Below, piece by piece: positions 5,039 to 5,206 of a DNA stretch of 5,206 bases. The DNA is taken from contig JBAZHT010000104.1 of NCBI GenBank assembly GCA_041652255.1, positions 1 to 5,206 on the forward strand, given 5' to 3'. Origin of the DNA: DMER64 sp041652255. Lineage in GTDB: Bacteria; Bacteroidota; Bacteroidia; Bacteroidales; UBA932. The notes under the pieces are model-generated. The model did not search any database. It was not told the DNA's origin and worked only from the letters and a program-made list of their open reading frames with translations. Numbering within the stretch: the first letter of the stretch is position 1; the number at the start of each line of letters is the position of its first letter. Made by a program: the position numbers and the translations under genes.

Positions 5039-5206
5039 ACCACATATCCAAACAGCTTCCCTTGTCGCCGAAAACAGGCTACAAGCGATGCGGATCGCAC
5101 CTCCGTGGATCGGACCACATATATCTGAACAGCTTCCCTTGTCGCCGAAAACAAGCTACAAGCGATGCGGATCGCACCTCCGGGGATCGGGCCACATATA
5201 TCTGAA
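5038..5206. repeat. Imperfect tandem repeat, 75/77-bp units, continuing beyond the right edge
   Basis: Unit 1 is 5038-5112 (75 bases), unit 2 is 5113-5189 (77 bases), and a third begins at 5190 and is cut off after 17 bases. Units 1 and 2 are nearly identical apart from a 2-base gap and adjacent substitutions near 5046-5050, G/A at 5077 versus 5154, and T/G at 5105 versus 5182. Each unit contains a small hairpin, GCGAT-GCGG-ATCGC (5085-5098 and 5162-5175). Unit 2 also has AGCTT/AAGCT arms (5131-5135 and 5152-5156) that unit 1 breaks. Units abut without unique spacers, so this is not a CRISPR array. It starts directly after the TspO-like stop codon. A minus-strand open frame across it (5154-4966) shows no family features. 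Function unknown: it may be a variable-number repeat or a dispersed intergenic palindromic family. Confidence 0.92.
5085..5098. other. Short hairpin within tandem repeat unit 1
   Basis: GCGAT and ATCGC form a perfect 5-bp stem around a GCGG loop. The same 14 bases recur exactly 77 bases later at 5162-5175 in unit 2. An alternative nested fold pairs TGCG with CGCA (5089-5099). Confidence 0.55.

Noticed and set aside
4966..5154. 62-codon minus-strand open frame across the tandem repeat
   Set aside because: It is formed by the repeat units plus the antisense of the TspO-like 3' end, with no family features.
5038..5206. CRISPR array
   Set aside because: The near-identical unit is 75-77 bases and the copies abut directly, with no unique spacers between short repeats.

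Overview
The window looks like a chromosomal segment from an anaerobic, fermentative member of the Bacteroidota, probably Bacteroidales-like. The evidence is a TAnnTTTG-type promoter motif, mostly absent Shine-Dalgarno sequences, a dehydratase of a type I associate with Bacteroidota, and an H2-evolving [FeFe]-hydrogenase operon. The taxonomic call is an inference from style and gene content, not from a marker gene.

Layout, left to right. (1) Positions 1-381, minus strand: the N-terminal 127 codons of a FabZ-like hotdog-fold 3-hydroxyacyl-ACP dehydratase. It starts with GTG and runs off the left edge. (2) Positions 382-676: an AT-rich divergent intergenic region with a plausible promoter for the rightward operon. 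(3) Positions 677-4148, plus strand: a tight three-gene operon in the order hydC (NuoE-like), hydB (NuoF-like), hydA (catalytic [FeFe]-hydrogenase). It is closed by a strong intrinsic terminator at 4171-4205. (4) Positions 4237-5037: a multi-pass membrane protein of the extended TspO/MBR-related type, apparently with its own promoter abutting the terminator. (5) Positions 5038-5206: an imperfect 75/77-bp tandem repeat that continues past the right edge.

How the genes work together. HydB carries the FMN and NADH sites and one [4Fe-4S] cluster. HydC carries one [2Fe-2S] cluster. HydA carries an electron relay of five further Fe-S cluster sites, in four cluster types, leading to the H-cluster. 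Together they would move electrons between NAD(P)H and protons or H2 in the cytoplasm, re-oxidising NADH during fermentation. HydB here is a minimal flavoprotein without the N-terminal [2Fe-2S] and C-terminal 2[4Fe-4S] domains of Thermotoga-type bifurcating HydB, so electron bifurcation with ferredoxin should not be assumed. The H-cluster maturases HydE, HydF and HydG are not in the window.

Most notable points: a Ser in place of the usual [4Fe-4S]H-ligand Cys in HydA motif L1, with an extra Cys 21 residues downstream; the compact HydB; a tandem repeat that seems to reach into the 3' end of the TspO-like gene; and a GTG-start dehydratase lacking the canonical FabZ catalytic His. I did not find a wholly new system. 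The core of the window is a recognisable hydrogenase operon.
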